NCBI RefSeq assembly: GCF_900142655.1
Contig: NZ_FRBQ01000007.1
Coordinates: 62,001-126,000 of the forward strand
Source of the DNA: Phytopseudomonas punonensis
GTDB taxonomy: Bacteria > Pseudomonadota > Gammaproteobacteria > Pseudomonadales > Pseudomonadaceae
Reading direction: 5' to 3'
Length of the DNA: 64,000 nucleotides
The position numbers and the translations under genes were made by a program. Shown piece by piece: positions 17,590 to 27,778 of the stretch (its first letter is position 1; each line of letters starts with the position of its first letter). The notes under the pieces were generated by a model. The model did not search any database. It saw only the letters and a program-made list of their open reading frames with translations, and was not told where the DNA came from.

Positions 17590-19572
17590 ATGGCCGGCCT
17601 GATTCCACAATCCTTCATTGATGACCTGCTCAACCGCACCGACATCGTCGACGTGGTGAGTTCGCGCATCCAACTGAAGAAGACCGGCAAGAACTACAGC
17701 GCCTGCTGCCCGTTCCACAAGGAAAAGTCGCCCTCCTTCACCGTCAGCCCGGACAAGCAGTTCTACTACTGCTTCGGTTGCGGCGCCGGCGGCAATGCCC
17801 TTGGCTTCGTGATGGATCACGACCAGACGGAGTTTCCGCAGGCGGTCGAGGAGCTGGCCAAGCGCGCCGGCATGGAAGTGCCGCGCGAGGACAACGGACG
17901 CGGCGGCGGCAAACCACGCCAACCAACCGACTCGCCGCTTTACGCCCTGCTCAAGGCGGCGGCCGACTACTACCGTCAGGCGCTGAAAAGCCACCCGCAG
18001 CGCCGTGCCGCAGTCGAATACCTGAAAGGTCGCGGCCTGTCCGGCGAAATCGCCCGGGACTTCGGCCTCGGTTTCGCGCCGCCCGGCTGGGACAACCTGC
18101 TCAAGCATCTGGCCGGCGACAGCCTGCAACACAAGGCGATGATCGACGCCGGCCTGCTGGTAGAGAACACCGAAAGCGGCAAGCGCTACGACCGCTTTCG
18201 TGACCGGGTGATCTTCCCCATTCACGACAGCCGCGGCCGAGTGATTGCCTTTGGTGGCCGAGTGCTTGGAGACGACAAACCCAAGTACCTGAATTCACCC
18301 GAGACGCCGGTCTTCCATAAGGGCCAGGAACTCTACGGCCTTTATGAGGCGCGCAAGAACAATCGCAACCTCGACGAGATCATGGTGGTCGAGGGCTATA
18401 TGGACGTCATCGCCCTCGCCCAACAGGGCCTGCGCAATGCCGTGGCGACCCTGGGCACTGCAACCAGCGAAGAGCACCTCAAACGTATCTTCCGCCTGGT
18501 GCCGAGCGTACTGTTCTGCTTCGATGGCGACCAGGCCGGCCGCAACGCCGCCTGGCGCGCACTGGAAGCAGCCCTGCCGAACCTGCAGGACGGCCGCCGC
18601 GCACGTTTTCTATTCCTGCCAGACGGCGAAGACCCGGACACCCTGGTACGCAGCGAAGGCACCGAAGCCTTCCAGGCGCGCATTCACCAGCACGCCCAGC
18701 CCCTCGCCGATTACTTTTTCCAACAGCTAAGCGAAGAAGCCGACCCGCGCTCTCTGGAAGGCAAGGCACACCTGGTGACCCTGGCAGCACCGCTGATCGA
18801 AAAGATCCCTGGCAATACGCTGCGCGCACTGATGCGCCAACGCCTGACCCAGATCACCGGGCTAGACGCCAACGCACTGGGCCAGATGGCCGCACCGCAG
18901 CCTCGCCAACAGCAGGTCGCACCCAGCCATCAGGGCATCGATCATCACGCCCCAGCGCTTGAAGCGATCCCGGACAGCGCTTATTACGACGCACCACCAG
19001 GTTACGAAGAGCAGCCCGCACAACTATTCGAGCGACCGGCCAGGAAACAGGGCAAGGGCGAGTGGAAAAAAGAGGGCGGCAAGTGGAGCAAGAAGGGCCG
19101 CGACGACTACCAACCGCCGCGCACGGCGGTCAGCGTCGAGTCGCCACACCTCAGCGCGCTGCGCAGCCTGCTGCATCACCCCGAGCTTGCGCAAAAAGTT
19201 GAAGATGTCAGCAACTTCGCAGCCGAAGACGACACATACGCACAATTGCTGGTGGCCCTGGTAGGCACGCTGCAAAAGCAGCCGGGCCTGCGCTCGCTGC
19301 AATTGATTGCCCGCTGGCACGGCACCGAACAGGGCCGCCTGCTGAAAGTATTGGCAGAAAAAGAATGGTTAATCGATCAGGACAACCTTGAACGGCAGTT
19401 TTTCGACACCATTACTACACTTGCCCATAGCCAGTCGCTAAAGCGACGCGAAACCGCTCTGCGCAGCATCATGCAGAAAAGCCTGAGCGAACTCACCGAC
19501 GAGGAAAAGGCGCTATTGCGCGAGCATTACAGCAGCCTCAACTCGCCCAGCAAGACCCCAACTGGCGCCTGA
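17590..19572 (+). CDS. dnaG: DNA primase DnaG
   Basis: Makes RNA primers at the replication fork. The 660-aa protein has an N-terminal CHC2 zinc finger (C40, H43, C61, C64 in the segment CCPFHKEKSPSF ... FYYCFGCG), a TOPRIM catalytic core with the acidic VVEGYMDVIAL and FCFDGDQAGR motifs (about residues 260-320), and a C-terminal helical DnaB-binding domain (about 515-660). A low-complexity basic linker (about 435-510, Gln/Lys/Gly-rich) joins the core and helicase-binding domain. It lies between rpsU and rpoD in the usual operon. Confidence 0.97.
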   Translation: MAGLIPQSFIDDLLNRTDIVDVVSSRIQLKKTGKNYSACCPFHKEKSPSFTVSPDKQFYYCFGCGAGGNALGFVMDHDQTEFPQAVEELAKRAGMEVPREDNGRGGGKPRQPTDSPLYALLKAAADYYRQALKSHPQRRAAVEYLKGRGLSGEIARDFGLGFAPPGWDNLLKHLAGDSLQHKAMIDAGLLVENTESGKRYDRFRDRVIFPIHDSRGRVIAFGGRVLGDDKPKYLNSPETPVFHKGQELYGLYEARKNNRNLDEIMVVEGYMDVIALAQQGLRNAVATLGTATSEEHLKRIFRLVPSVLFCFDGDQAGRNAAWRALEAALPNLQDGRRARFLFLPDGEDPDTLVRSEGTEAFQARIHQHAQPLADYFFQQLSEEADPRSLEGKAHLVTLAAPLIEKIPGNTLRALMRQRLTQITGLDANALGQMAAPQPRQQQVAPSHQGIDHHAPALEAIPDSAYYDAPPGYEEQPAQLFERPARKQGKGEWKKEGGKWSKKGRDDYQPPRTAVSVESPHLSALRSLLHHPELAQKVEDVSNFAAEDDTYAQLLVALVGTLQKQPGLRSLQLIARWHGTEQGRLLKVLAEKEWLIDQDNLERQFFDTITTLAHSQSLKRRETALRSIMQKSLSELTDEEKALLREHYSSLNSPSKTPTGA

Positions 19573-19574
19573 GC

Positions 19575-19599
19575 GCCGAGCTGAGGTATAATCCTCGGC
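19575..19599 (+). promoter_or_regulatory. Hairpin enclosing a TATAAT between dnaG and rpoD
   Basis: GCCGAG (19575-19580) and CTCGGC (19594-19599) flank GAGGTATAATCCTC and are followed by TTGTTTT. The loop contains a perfect -10-like TATAAT (19587-19592), but no good -35 is seen 17 nt upstream. It could be a weak attenuator, an extra rpoD promoter, or an RNA-processing site. Confidence 0.4.
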
Positions 19600-19639
19600 T
19601 TGTTTTCAGCCCGCCAAGACCTTAAATGGATAGGGTGTT

Positions 19640-21487
<1,848 letters not shown>

Positions 21488-21501
21488 GGTTTCCCGGGTA
21501 C

Positions 21502-21539
21502 AAAAAATGCCGGTCAGTTTGCGCTGACCGGCATTTTTT
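21502..21539. terminator. Bidirectional terminator after rpoD
   Basis: A perfect 16-bp stem, AAAAAATGCCGGTCAG (21502-21517) with its complement at 21524-21539, and a 6-nt loop. A- and T-tracts at both ends suit both rpoD and the opposing COG0523 gene. Confidence 0.92.
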
Positions 21540-21595
21540 ATGCCCCGCCATCCTTGGCGGAAAGCCTACGGCTCTTCACAAGCGACGTTGAAATC

Positions 21596-22561
21596 TCAGG
21601 CGTTCACCTCGGCAAAACCCTGACGAATTGCCTCTTCGGGCAGGTTGTCGCCGATGAAGACGATCACGCTTTCGCGCTTCTCGTCAGTGCCCCACTCGCT
21701 GTCCCAGTCGAAACCATAGAGCCGCAGCACACCCTGGAACACCATGCGGCGATCTTCACCGGCAATGCTCAGCACACCTTTGTAGCGCAGCAATGAATTG
21801 CCGTGTTCCTCGAGCAATGTCTCCATAAAGCCACTGAGCCGATCCAAATCCAGCGGCTTGTCGCCCGTGAGCACCAATGTGGATATTCGGTCGCTGCTCT
21901 TGCCTGGCAATACCGGGCGCAGGCTCGGCGCTATATCGGCATTCAGATTGAAGCCCCGCACATCGAGCAGCTCGGCCAGATCGATACGGCCGTGTTCGAC
22001 GATACGAATCGGTGCCCGACGATTGATGCGCTGCAGGCGCTGGATAAGCGCGTCGCGAGCGCCTACATCGACCAGATCGGTCTTGCTAAGCAGGATGCGG
22101 TCAGCAAAACCAACCTGGGCCTGAGCGATGATTTCCTGCAGATGGCGCTCGGCGTTGGCGGCGTCCACCAAGGTAATGATGCCGTCCAGCACGTAACGGT
22201 CGCAGAGCTCTTCGGTGGCGAAAAAGGTCTGTGCCACGGGCGCCGGGTCAGCGAGGCCGGTGCATTCAATGACCAGGCGATCAAAGGTCAGCTCACCACT
22301 GTCGAGCTTCTCGAGCAGCACAAACAACGCCTTCTCCAGCTCGACGTGGATGGAGCAGCACACGCAGCCGTTGGCCAGGGTCATCACCTGTACCGGCTCG
22401 GTGCCGAGCAATTGGCTGTCGATGGGCATCTCGCTGTATTCGTTTTCGATCACGGCGATTTTCAGGCCGTGCTCGGCCTTGAGGATGTGGCGCAGCAGCG
22501 TGGTTTTACCAGCGCCGAGGAAACCGCTGAGCACGGTGACCGGAATGGGGTTGAAGGACAT
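21596..22561 (-). CDS. yjiA: COG0523-family GTPase / metallochaperone (YjiA-like)
   Basis: A 321-aa G3E-family P-loop GTPase. Walker A GFLGAGKT is at residues 13-20, the metal-binding CxCC motif (NGCVCC) at 64-69, and SKTDLVD is the G4 motif; the C-terminal CobW_C domain is present (about 225-321). Family members insert or traffic metals such as zinc, nickel or cobalt. The start at MSFNPIPVTVLSG (22561) has GAGGAACG upstream; a longer open frame to 22585 lacks one. It is the third gene in the transporter-ybdD-yjiA order that E. coli shows as btsT-yjiX-yjiA, so it may service that transporter, but this is inference. Confidence 0.88.
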   Translation of the reverse strand: MSFNPIPVTVLSGFLGAGKTTLLRHILKAEHGLKIAVIENEYSEMPIDSQLLGTEPVQVMTLANGCVCCSIHVELEKALFVLLEKLDSGELTFDRLVIECTGLADPAPVAQTFFATEELCDRYVLDGIITLVDAANAERHLQEIIAQAQVGFADRILLSKTDLVDVGARDALIQRLQRINRRAPIRIVEHGRIDLAELLDVRGFNLNADIAPSLRPVLPGKSSDRISTLVLTGDKPLDLDRLSGFMETLLEEHGNSLLRYKGVLSIAGEDRRMVFQGVLRLYGFDWDSEWGTDEKRESVIVFIGDNLPEEAIRQGFAEVNA

Positions 22562-22582
22562 AAAAAGCGTTCCTCTGAATGA

Positions 22583-22610
22583 CACACGCCACGGCTAGGC
22601 GTGGCGTGTG
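22583..22610 (-). promoter_or_regulatory. Perfect intercistronic hairpin, ybdD to yjiA
   Basis: An 11-bp perfect stem (CACACGCCACG at 22583-22593 and its complement at 22600-22610) with a 6-nt loop, no T-tract on either strand. It lies in the 80-nt space of the operon and may shape mRNA stability or reduce read-through. Confidence 0.55.
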
Positions 22611-22641
22611 GTTCTTGAACCAGGCAATCAGCCCAGAGAGA

Positions 22642-22845
22642 TCAACAACAGCGAATGGGCCGCCCCTTGCCGCCACCATAGCGCGCTTCCTGGCGCTCGC
22701 GGAAGAAGGCTTCGTAGCTCATTACCGGCTTGTCCGGATGTTTCTTGGTCATGTGTTCGACGTACGTGTCGTAGTCGGGCATGCCCACCAGCATCCGTGC
22801 AGCCTGGCCGAGGTACTTGCCCATGCGGCTGAGATCATTGAACAC
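22642..22845 (-). CDS. ybdD: YbdD/YjiX family small protein (DUF466)
   Basis: A 67-aa protein with the family core YLGQAARMLVGMPDYDTYVE and the ending RYGGGKGRPIRCC (vicinal C-terminal cysteines). The start is taken as GTG at 22845, with GGAGG 7 nt before it, because the family normally begins directly before FNDLSR; the frame is open to 22944 but those residues are not family-like. It overlaps the end of the upstream CstA-type transporter by 11 nt. YbdD/YjiX proteins accompany CstA/BtsT transporters and are thought to be needed for transport, mechanism unknown. Confidence 0.88.
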   Translation of the reverse strand: MFNDLSRMGKYLGQAARMLVGMPDYDTYVEHMTKKHPDKPVMSYEAFFRERQEARYGGGKGRPIRCC

Positions 22846-24916
22846 GGGCGACCTCCGGTGCGTCAGCTGGTAGTTCCTGGTATGGAGCTTCCTGATCGGT
22901 GCGCAGCTCCTTGCGCCAGGCTGCGCGGCCCACCTTGACGGCATAGAACAGCACGCTCAGCACCACGAACAGGAAAAGCACGGTGAGTGTGGCGTTGGTG
23001 TACGCGTTAAAGATCACGTGCTGCATCTGGCCCATATCCTTGGCCGGAGCGAGAACCTGACCGGCATCCACAGCAGTCTGGTACTTCTTGGCCAGCGCCA
23101 GGAAGCCAACGGCCGGGTTCGGATCGAGCAGCTTGATCAGGCCAGCGGTGGTGGTGCAGATCAGCAGCCAGGTGGCCGGGATCAGCGTGACCCACACATA
23201 ACGCTCGCGCTTCATCTTGATCAGCACCACGGTACCGAGCATCAGCGCGATACCGGCGAGCATCTGGTTGGAGATGCCGAATAGCGGCCACAGGGTGTTG
23301 ATGCCACCCAGCGGATCGATCACGCCCTGATACAGCAGCCAGCCCCACAGCGCCACGCACCCTGCGGTGGCGATGACGTTGGCAGTCCAGGATTCGGTTT
23401 TCTTCAGCGACGGTACGAAGTTGCCGAGCAGATCCTGCAGCATGAAGCGCCCGGCACGGGTACCGGCGTCCACAGCGGTGAGGATGAACAGCGCCTCGAA
23501 GAGGATCGCGAAGTGGTACCAGAACGCCATAGTGTTCTCGCCTGGCAGCACGCTGTGCAGGATCTGCGCGATACCTACAGCGAGCGTCGGTGCACCACCA
23601 GCACGGGCCAGGATGGTGTTTTCGCCGATGTCTCGGGCGACCGCCTCCAGCTCCTGCGGAGTGATCACGAAGCCCCAGCTGCTGACCGCTGCTGCGACCG
23701 ACTGAACATCCGAACCGACCAGGGCCGCCGGGCTGTTCATGGCGAAGTACACGCCAGGCTCGATCACCGAGGCAGCAACCATGGCCATGATGGCCACGAA
23801 GGATTCCATCAACATGCCGCCGTAACCGATGTAACGGGCATGGGTTTCGTTGGCCATCAACTTGGGCGTGGTGCCCGAGCTGATCAGCGCGTGGAAGCCC
23901 GATACCGCGCCACAGGCGATGGTGATGAACAGGAACGGGAACAGGGTGCCCTTCCAGACCGGGCCGGTGCCGTCGGTGAATTGGGTCAGTGCCGGCATTT
24001 TCAGCTCGGGCATGACCACCAGAATGCCGATGGCCAGGGCGATGATGGTGCCGATCTTGAGGAAGGTCGACAGGTAGTCGCGCGGCGCCAGGATCAGCCA
24101 AACCGGCAACACCGCCGCGACGAAGCCGTAGCCGATCAGCATCCAGGTGATCTGCACACCGGTAAAGGTGAAGGCCGGGCCCCACACGGGGTCAGCGGCG
24201 ATCACGCCACCCAGCCAGATAGAGCCGAGCAGCAGGATCACCCCGATCAGGGAAATCTCGCCGATGCGGCCGGGCCGGATGTAGCGCATGTAGATGCCCA
24301 TGAACATCGCGATGGGAATCGTCGCCATCACGGTGAACATGCCCCACGGGCTTTCAGCCAGCGCCTTGACGACGATCAGCGAGAGCACCGCGAGGATGAT
24401 GATCATGATCAGGAACGCGCCGAACAGCGCAATGGTACCGGGGATCTGGCCCATTTCCTCGCGTACCAACTCACCCAGGGAGCGGCCGTTACGGCGGGTG
24501 GAAATGAACAGCACCATGAAGTCCTGTACAGCACCGGCCAGCACCACACCGGCAATCAGCCAGAGCGTGCCAGGCAGGTAACCCATCTGCGCCGCGAGTA
24601 CCGGGCCGACCAGCGGGCCAGCGCCAGCGATGGCGGCAAAGTGGTGACCGAAGAGGATGTGCTTGTTGGTCGGGACGTAGTCCAGGCCATCGTTGTTGAG
24701 CACCGCTGGAGTGGCACGGGTAGGGTCGAGCTGCATCACCTTGGTGGCGATGAACAGGCTGTAGTAGCGATACACGACGAGATAGATCGCCACGGCAGCG
24801 ACGACGATCCACAAGGCATTGATAGATTCGCCGCGGTTCAGCGCCACGGTGCCCAGCGCGAATGCGCCCAGCAACGCGACCGCAAACCAGGCGATATGGC
24901 TAGCCATTCTGGTCAT
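22835..24916 (-). CDS. CstA/BtsT-type carbon starvation transporter
   Basis: A 693-aa inner-membrane protein of the CstA family with about 16-18 hydrophobic helices. E. coli members are the pyruvate/H+ symporter BtsT and CstA (pyruvate/peptide use). Conserved blocks include LDYVPTNKHILFGHHFAAIAG near residue 75 and GAVSGFHALISSGTTPK in the middle. The start ATG at 24916 has GGAGA 6-7 nt upstream. With ybdD and yjiA downstream the order equals E. coli btsT-yjiX-yjiA. A divergent two-component system lies next to it, as a likely regulator. I cannot decide between CstA and BtsT orthology, so no symbol is given. Confidence 0.9.
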   Translation of the reverse strand: MTRMASHIAWFAVALLGAFALGTVALNRGESINALWIVVAAVAIYLVVYRYYSLFIATKVMQLDPTRATPAVLNNDGLDYVPTNKHILFGHHFAAIAGAGPLVGPVLAAQMGYLPGTLWLIAGVVLAGAVQDFMVLFISTRRNGRSLGELVREEMGQIPGTIALFGAFLIMIIILAVLSLIVVKALAESPWGMFTVMATIPIAMFMGIYMRYIRPGRIGEISLIGVILLLGSIWLGGVIAADPVWGPAFTFTGVQITWMLIGYGFVAAVLPVWLILAPRDYLSTFLKIGTIIALAIGILVVMPELKMPALTQFTDGTGPVWKGTLFPFLFITIACGAVSGFHALISSGTTPKLMANETHARYIGYGGMLMESFVAIMAMVAASVIEPGVYFAMNSPAALVGSDVQSVAAAVSSWGFVITPQELEAVARDIGENTILARAGGAPTLAVGIAQILHSVLPGENTMAFWYHFAILFEALFILTAVDAGTRAGRFMLQDLLGNFVPSLKKTESWTANVIATAGCVALWGWLLYQGVIDPLGGINTLWPLFGISNQMLAGIALMLGTVVLIKMKRERYVWVTLIPATWLLICTTTAGLIKLLDPNPAVGFLALAKKYQTAVDAGQVLAPAKDMGQMQHVIFNAYTNATLTVLFLFVVLSVLFYAVKVGRAAWRKELRTDQEAPYQELPADAPEVARVQ

Positions 24917-25004
24917 TGGACATCTCCGGCCGCAGCACAAGGCCTGCGACACTCATTGTTATTGTTGTGCTCTTTTACCAGAGCCTCGCAACTATCCATC
25001 TAAG

Positions 25005-25018
25005 TACTGCTTGCAGTA
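25005..25018. promoter_or_regulatory. Perfect dyad between transporter and two-component genes
   Basis: TACTGC-TT-GCAGTA is a 14-bp inverted repeat in the 277-bp divergent region, about 90 nt upstream of the transporter start and 175 nt upstream of the kinase. Its form suits a dimeric NarL-type regulator, so it is a candidate site for the neighbouring response regulator. Confidence 0.45.
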
Positions 25019-25193
25019 ATTCGCAAAACTACCCACGGGCGACTACGTAGAACTACGCAATCCGCTGCACATCCCGCCCGCCGAGGGCTGCAGCTTTGTG
25101 TATGCTCTGCCCCGCCGCGCCAGCTGCGCGCCCAGCCTTCCACCTGCCACATGGCCGCCGAGCACCGGCGATGCACCGCCCCGGAGTGACCCG

Positions 25194-26564
25194 ATGCAAC
25201 TCAAGCACAAGATCGTCGCCCTGAGTCTTTTGCCCATGCTGCTGGCCGTGGCAGTGGTGTGCCTACTGGTGTTGATTCAGAACCAGCGCCTGGGCAACCA
25301 GCAGGCCCAGCTGATCGAACACAGCATCCTTGGCAGTAAGCAAGCCGAGCTCAAGCACTACGTGGAAATGGCCCTAAGCACCATCGCGCCGCTGTATGAC
25401 AGCGGCCGCGATGATGAGGAAACCAAGCGCCAGGTACTTGCTCTGCTGGAGCGCATCAACTTTGGCAGCGATGGCTATTTCTTCGTCTACGACCGCAACG
25501 GCAAAAGTCTGATGCACCCACGCCAGGCCTCGCTGGTAGGCAAAGATCTGTGGAACATGACCGACCCACACGGCCTGCTGGTGATCCAGGCGCTGATCCG
25601 CAGTGCTACCGAGGGCGACGGTTTTCAGCGTTACGACTGGCAGAAGCCGTCCACCGGCCAGGTCGCCGAGAAGCTCGCCTACGTGAGCATGCTCGAGCGC
25701 TGGGGCTGGATGCTCGGCACCGGTATCTATCTGGAAGATGTCGACAACGCCATCGCCCAGGTTCGCCACGACGTGGGCAGCGGTATCCGCACCACCATGC
25801 TGGCCATCGCCATCGTCGCGCTGATCGCCGTTTTACTGGTGTCTGCCAGCGGCCTGACCCTCAACGTCAGCGAACATCGCCTGGCTGACCGCAAGCTGCA
25901 GCAGCTCACCCAACGCATCATCAACTCCCAGGAAGAGGAACGCTCGCGGCTGTCCCGAGAGCTGCACGATGGCATCAGCCAGCTGCTGGTGTCGATCAAG
26001 TTCAAGTTCGAGCTCGCCGGTCATGAACTGGAAGCGGGCAAGGCCAGCGCCGCGCAGACCCTGCGCCAGGGCATTGAGCGCCTGGCCGGGGCGATTGGCG
26101 AAGTGCGGCGCATCTCCCACGACCTGCACCCCTCGCTGCTCGACACCCTCGGCCTGGCCTCGGCGATTGGCCAGCTGGCCAGCGAGTTCGAGCAACGCAG
26201 CGGGCTGCGCGTGACCTACGACAACAGTTTGGGCGACACGCGCCTGAGCGATGACATGAATGTGGCGCTGTTTCGCATCCTCCAGGAAGCGCTGACCAAC
26301 ATCGAGCGCCACGCCGCGGCTAGCCAGGTTACGATCCGGCTAACCGGCAACAATCGTCAGGTGAACCTGCGCATCAGCGATGATGGCAGCGGCTTCAGCC
26401 CCTATCAGGCCGAACAGAGCGGCGGCATTGGCCTGCGCAACATCCGCGAGCGGGTCGAGCACTTTGGCGGGGACTTCAGCATCGCGTCTAGCTCGTCCGG
26501 CACCGTTCTGTCCATCGCCCTGTTACCCTCTGCCGACGCGCAGCAATCCCGGACCCAGTCATGA
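25194..26564 (+). CDS. Cache-domain sensor histidine kinase (NarL-type, HisKA_3)
   Basis: A 456-aa membrane kinase. One helix (about 8-28) is followed by a periplasmic single Cache domain (about 35-190; GYFFVYDRNGKSLMHP and KDLWNMTDPHG are typical of sCache_2 sensors of small organic acids), a second helix (about 199-220), a HisKA_3 dimerisation domain with phospho-acceptor H258 in SRELHDG, and a HATPase domain with the DDGSGF box. GGAG precedes the ATG at 25194. It overlaps its response regulator by 4 nt and diverges from the CstA/BtsT transporter. I infer control of carboxylate or pyruvate uptake; the ligand is unknown. Confidence 0.9.
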   Translation: MQLKHKIVALSLLPMLLAVAVVCLLVLIQNQRLGNQQAQLIEHSILGSKQAELKHYVEMALSTIAPLYDSGRDDEETKRQVLALLERINFGSDGYFFVYDRNGKSLMHPRQASLVGKDLWNMTDPHGLLVIQALIRSATEGDGFQRYDWQKPSTGQVAEKLAYVSMLERWGWMLGTGIYLEDVDNAIAQVRHDVGSGIRTTMLAIAIVALIAVLLVSASGLTLNVSEHRLADRKLQQLTQRIINSQEEERSRLSRELHDGISQLLVSIKFKFELAGHELEAGKASAAQTLRQGIERLAGAIGEVRRISHDLHPSLLDTLGLASAIGQLASEFEQRSGLRVTYDNSLGDTRLSDDMNVALFRILQEALTNIERHAAASQVTIRLTGNNRQVNLRISDDGSGFSPYQAEQSGGIGLRNIRERVEHFGGDFSIASSSSGTVLSIALLPSADAQQSRTQS

Positions 26565-27187
26565 AAACCATCCGCATCGCCCTCGTCGACGACCATATTC
26601 TGGTACGCGAAGGCATCCGCACGCTGCTGTCGATGGTCGAGCATTTCGAGATCGCCGGCGAAGCCGGCAGCGGCAGCGAGGCGCTGGAACTGGTAGCCCG
26701 CGAACAGCCGGATATCCTGCTGATGGACATCGGCCTCAAGGACATAAACGGCCTGGAGCTGACCGGCATCATCAAAAAGCGCCACCCGGCCATCAAGGTG
26801 CTGATTCTGAGCATGTACGACAATCAGGAGTACGTGAGCAGCTCGCTACGCATGGGCGCCTCGGGCTACGTACTCAAGGAGGCGCCATCCCAGGACATCA
26901 TCTCGGCCATCGACGTGCTGGCGGTCGGCGGGCGCTTCTATAGCGGCGACGTGGCCCACAAGCTGGCCCAGGAAGACACCGAAGAAGGCGAGCTGACACC
27001 GCGCGAGCGCCAAGTGCTACTGATGATGGCTCAGGGGCTGAACAACAAGGCCATGGCCCGCGAGCTGGCGATCAGCGTGCGCACCGTGGAGACCTACCGG
27101 CTGAACATTCGCCGCAAGCTCGATATCGAAAAGCCCGCCGACCTGGTCAAGCACGCCATGGAGTACGGCTGGTCGCCGCAAACCTGA
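26561..27187 (+). CDS. NarL/FixJ-family response regulator
   Basis: A 208-aa regulator: receiver domain with acidic pocket D10/D11 and phospho-acceptor D56 (LLMDIGL), then a C-terminal LuxR-type HTH (ELTPRERQVLLMMAQG ... ISVRTVETYRLNIRRKL, about 143-200). The start overlaps the kinase stop (ATGA at 26561-26564), so the pair is coupled. The nearest candidate target is the divergent transporter operon. Confidence 0.92.
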   Translation: MKTIRIALVDDHILVREGIRTLLSMVEHFEIAGEAGSGSEALELVAREQPDILLMDIGLKDINGLELTGIIKKRHPAIKVLILSMYDNQEYVSSSLRMGASGYVLKEAPSQDIISAIDVLAVGGRFYSGDVAHKLAQEDTEEGELTPRERQVLLMMAQGLNNKAMARELAISVRTVETYRLNIRRKLDIEKPADLVKHAMEYGWSPQT

Positions 27188-27264
27188 CGCCACCGTCGAG
27201 CGCATTCGGCGACGCCACGGCGCGGCTTGGCTATAGTGGACAAAACTAAAAGAGGACAGTTTTC

Positions 27265-27636
27265 ATGAGTGACAACCACGAACGTCGGCGCTTCCAGCGC
27301 ATCGCCTTCGACGCCCCCGCCGAAATCGTGCAGGGCGAGCAGAGCTGGCAAGTGGAACTGCACGACATCTCGTTCCGTGGCGTGCTGGTACGCCGCCCCT
27401 GGAACTGGGAAGGCGAGACCGGCCAGGACTACCTGCTGCGCATCGCCCTCGATGACAATCTGCAGGTGAGCATGCAGGTCGAACTGGTGCATCGCGAAGA
27501 GCGCGTGCTGGGCTTTCTCTGCCACCACATCGACCTCGACTCGATGAGCCATCTGCGTCGCCTGGTAGAGCTCAACCTCGGTGATGAGCAGATGCTCGAA
27601 CGCGAACTGGCTGCGCTCTGCGAAGACGACAACTGA
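27265..27636 (+). CDS. mapZ: PilZ-domain c-di-GMP effector MapZ
   Basis: A 123-aa stand-alone PilZ protein. The c-di-GMP binding signature is complete: the RRRFQR arginine motif at residues 7-12 and DISFRG (DxSxxG) at 34-39. The C-terminal helix region SISHLRRL-like (DSMSHLRRLVELNLGDEQ) closely resembles P. aeruginosa PA4608/MapZ, which in the c-di-GMP-bound state binds the chemotaxis methyltransferase CheR1 and alters receptor methylation. AGAGGA precedes the start. The genomic place between the cstA/TCS genes and radA is the same as I remember for PA4608. Confidence 0.88.
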   Translation: MSDNHERRRFQRIAFDAPAEIVQGEQSWQVELHDISFRGVLVRRPWNWEGETGQDYLLRIALDDNLQVSMQVELVHREERVLGFLCHHIDLDSMSHLRRLVELNLGDEQMLERELAALCEDDN

Positions 27637-27685
27637 TTTCGCCCATCTAAAGGCGGCAACTCGGCAAGCCGGTGACCTGGCAAGG

Positions 27686-27706
27686 CTTGGCTTGGCTTGG
27701 CTTGGC
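27686..27706. repeat. CTTGG x4 tandem repeat
   Basis: Four perfect copies of CTTGG (27686-27705) plus one base. It lies 73 nt before the ATG of the DUF3142 gene, in the likely 5' UTR. Copy-number change by slippage would alter leader length but not the reading frame of that gene. Confidence 0.8.
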
Positions 27707-27778
27707 AAAATCAACGCGCAGCAAACTCGGGCGAGGCGTATCGTATGCGCCGCCCCGCTGCGCGACGATACCGACCGT

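Noticed and set aside
23513..25003. 496-codon frame opposite the CstA/BtsT transporter
   Set aside because: Antisense shadow: rich in His, Gln, Asp and Arg as expected from the complement of a hydrophobic GC-rich gene, with no domain signature.
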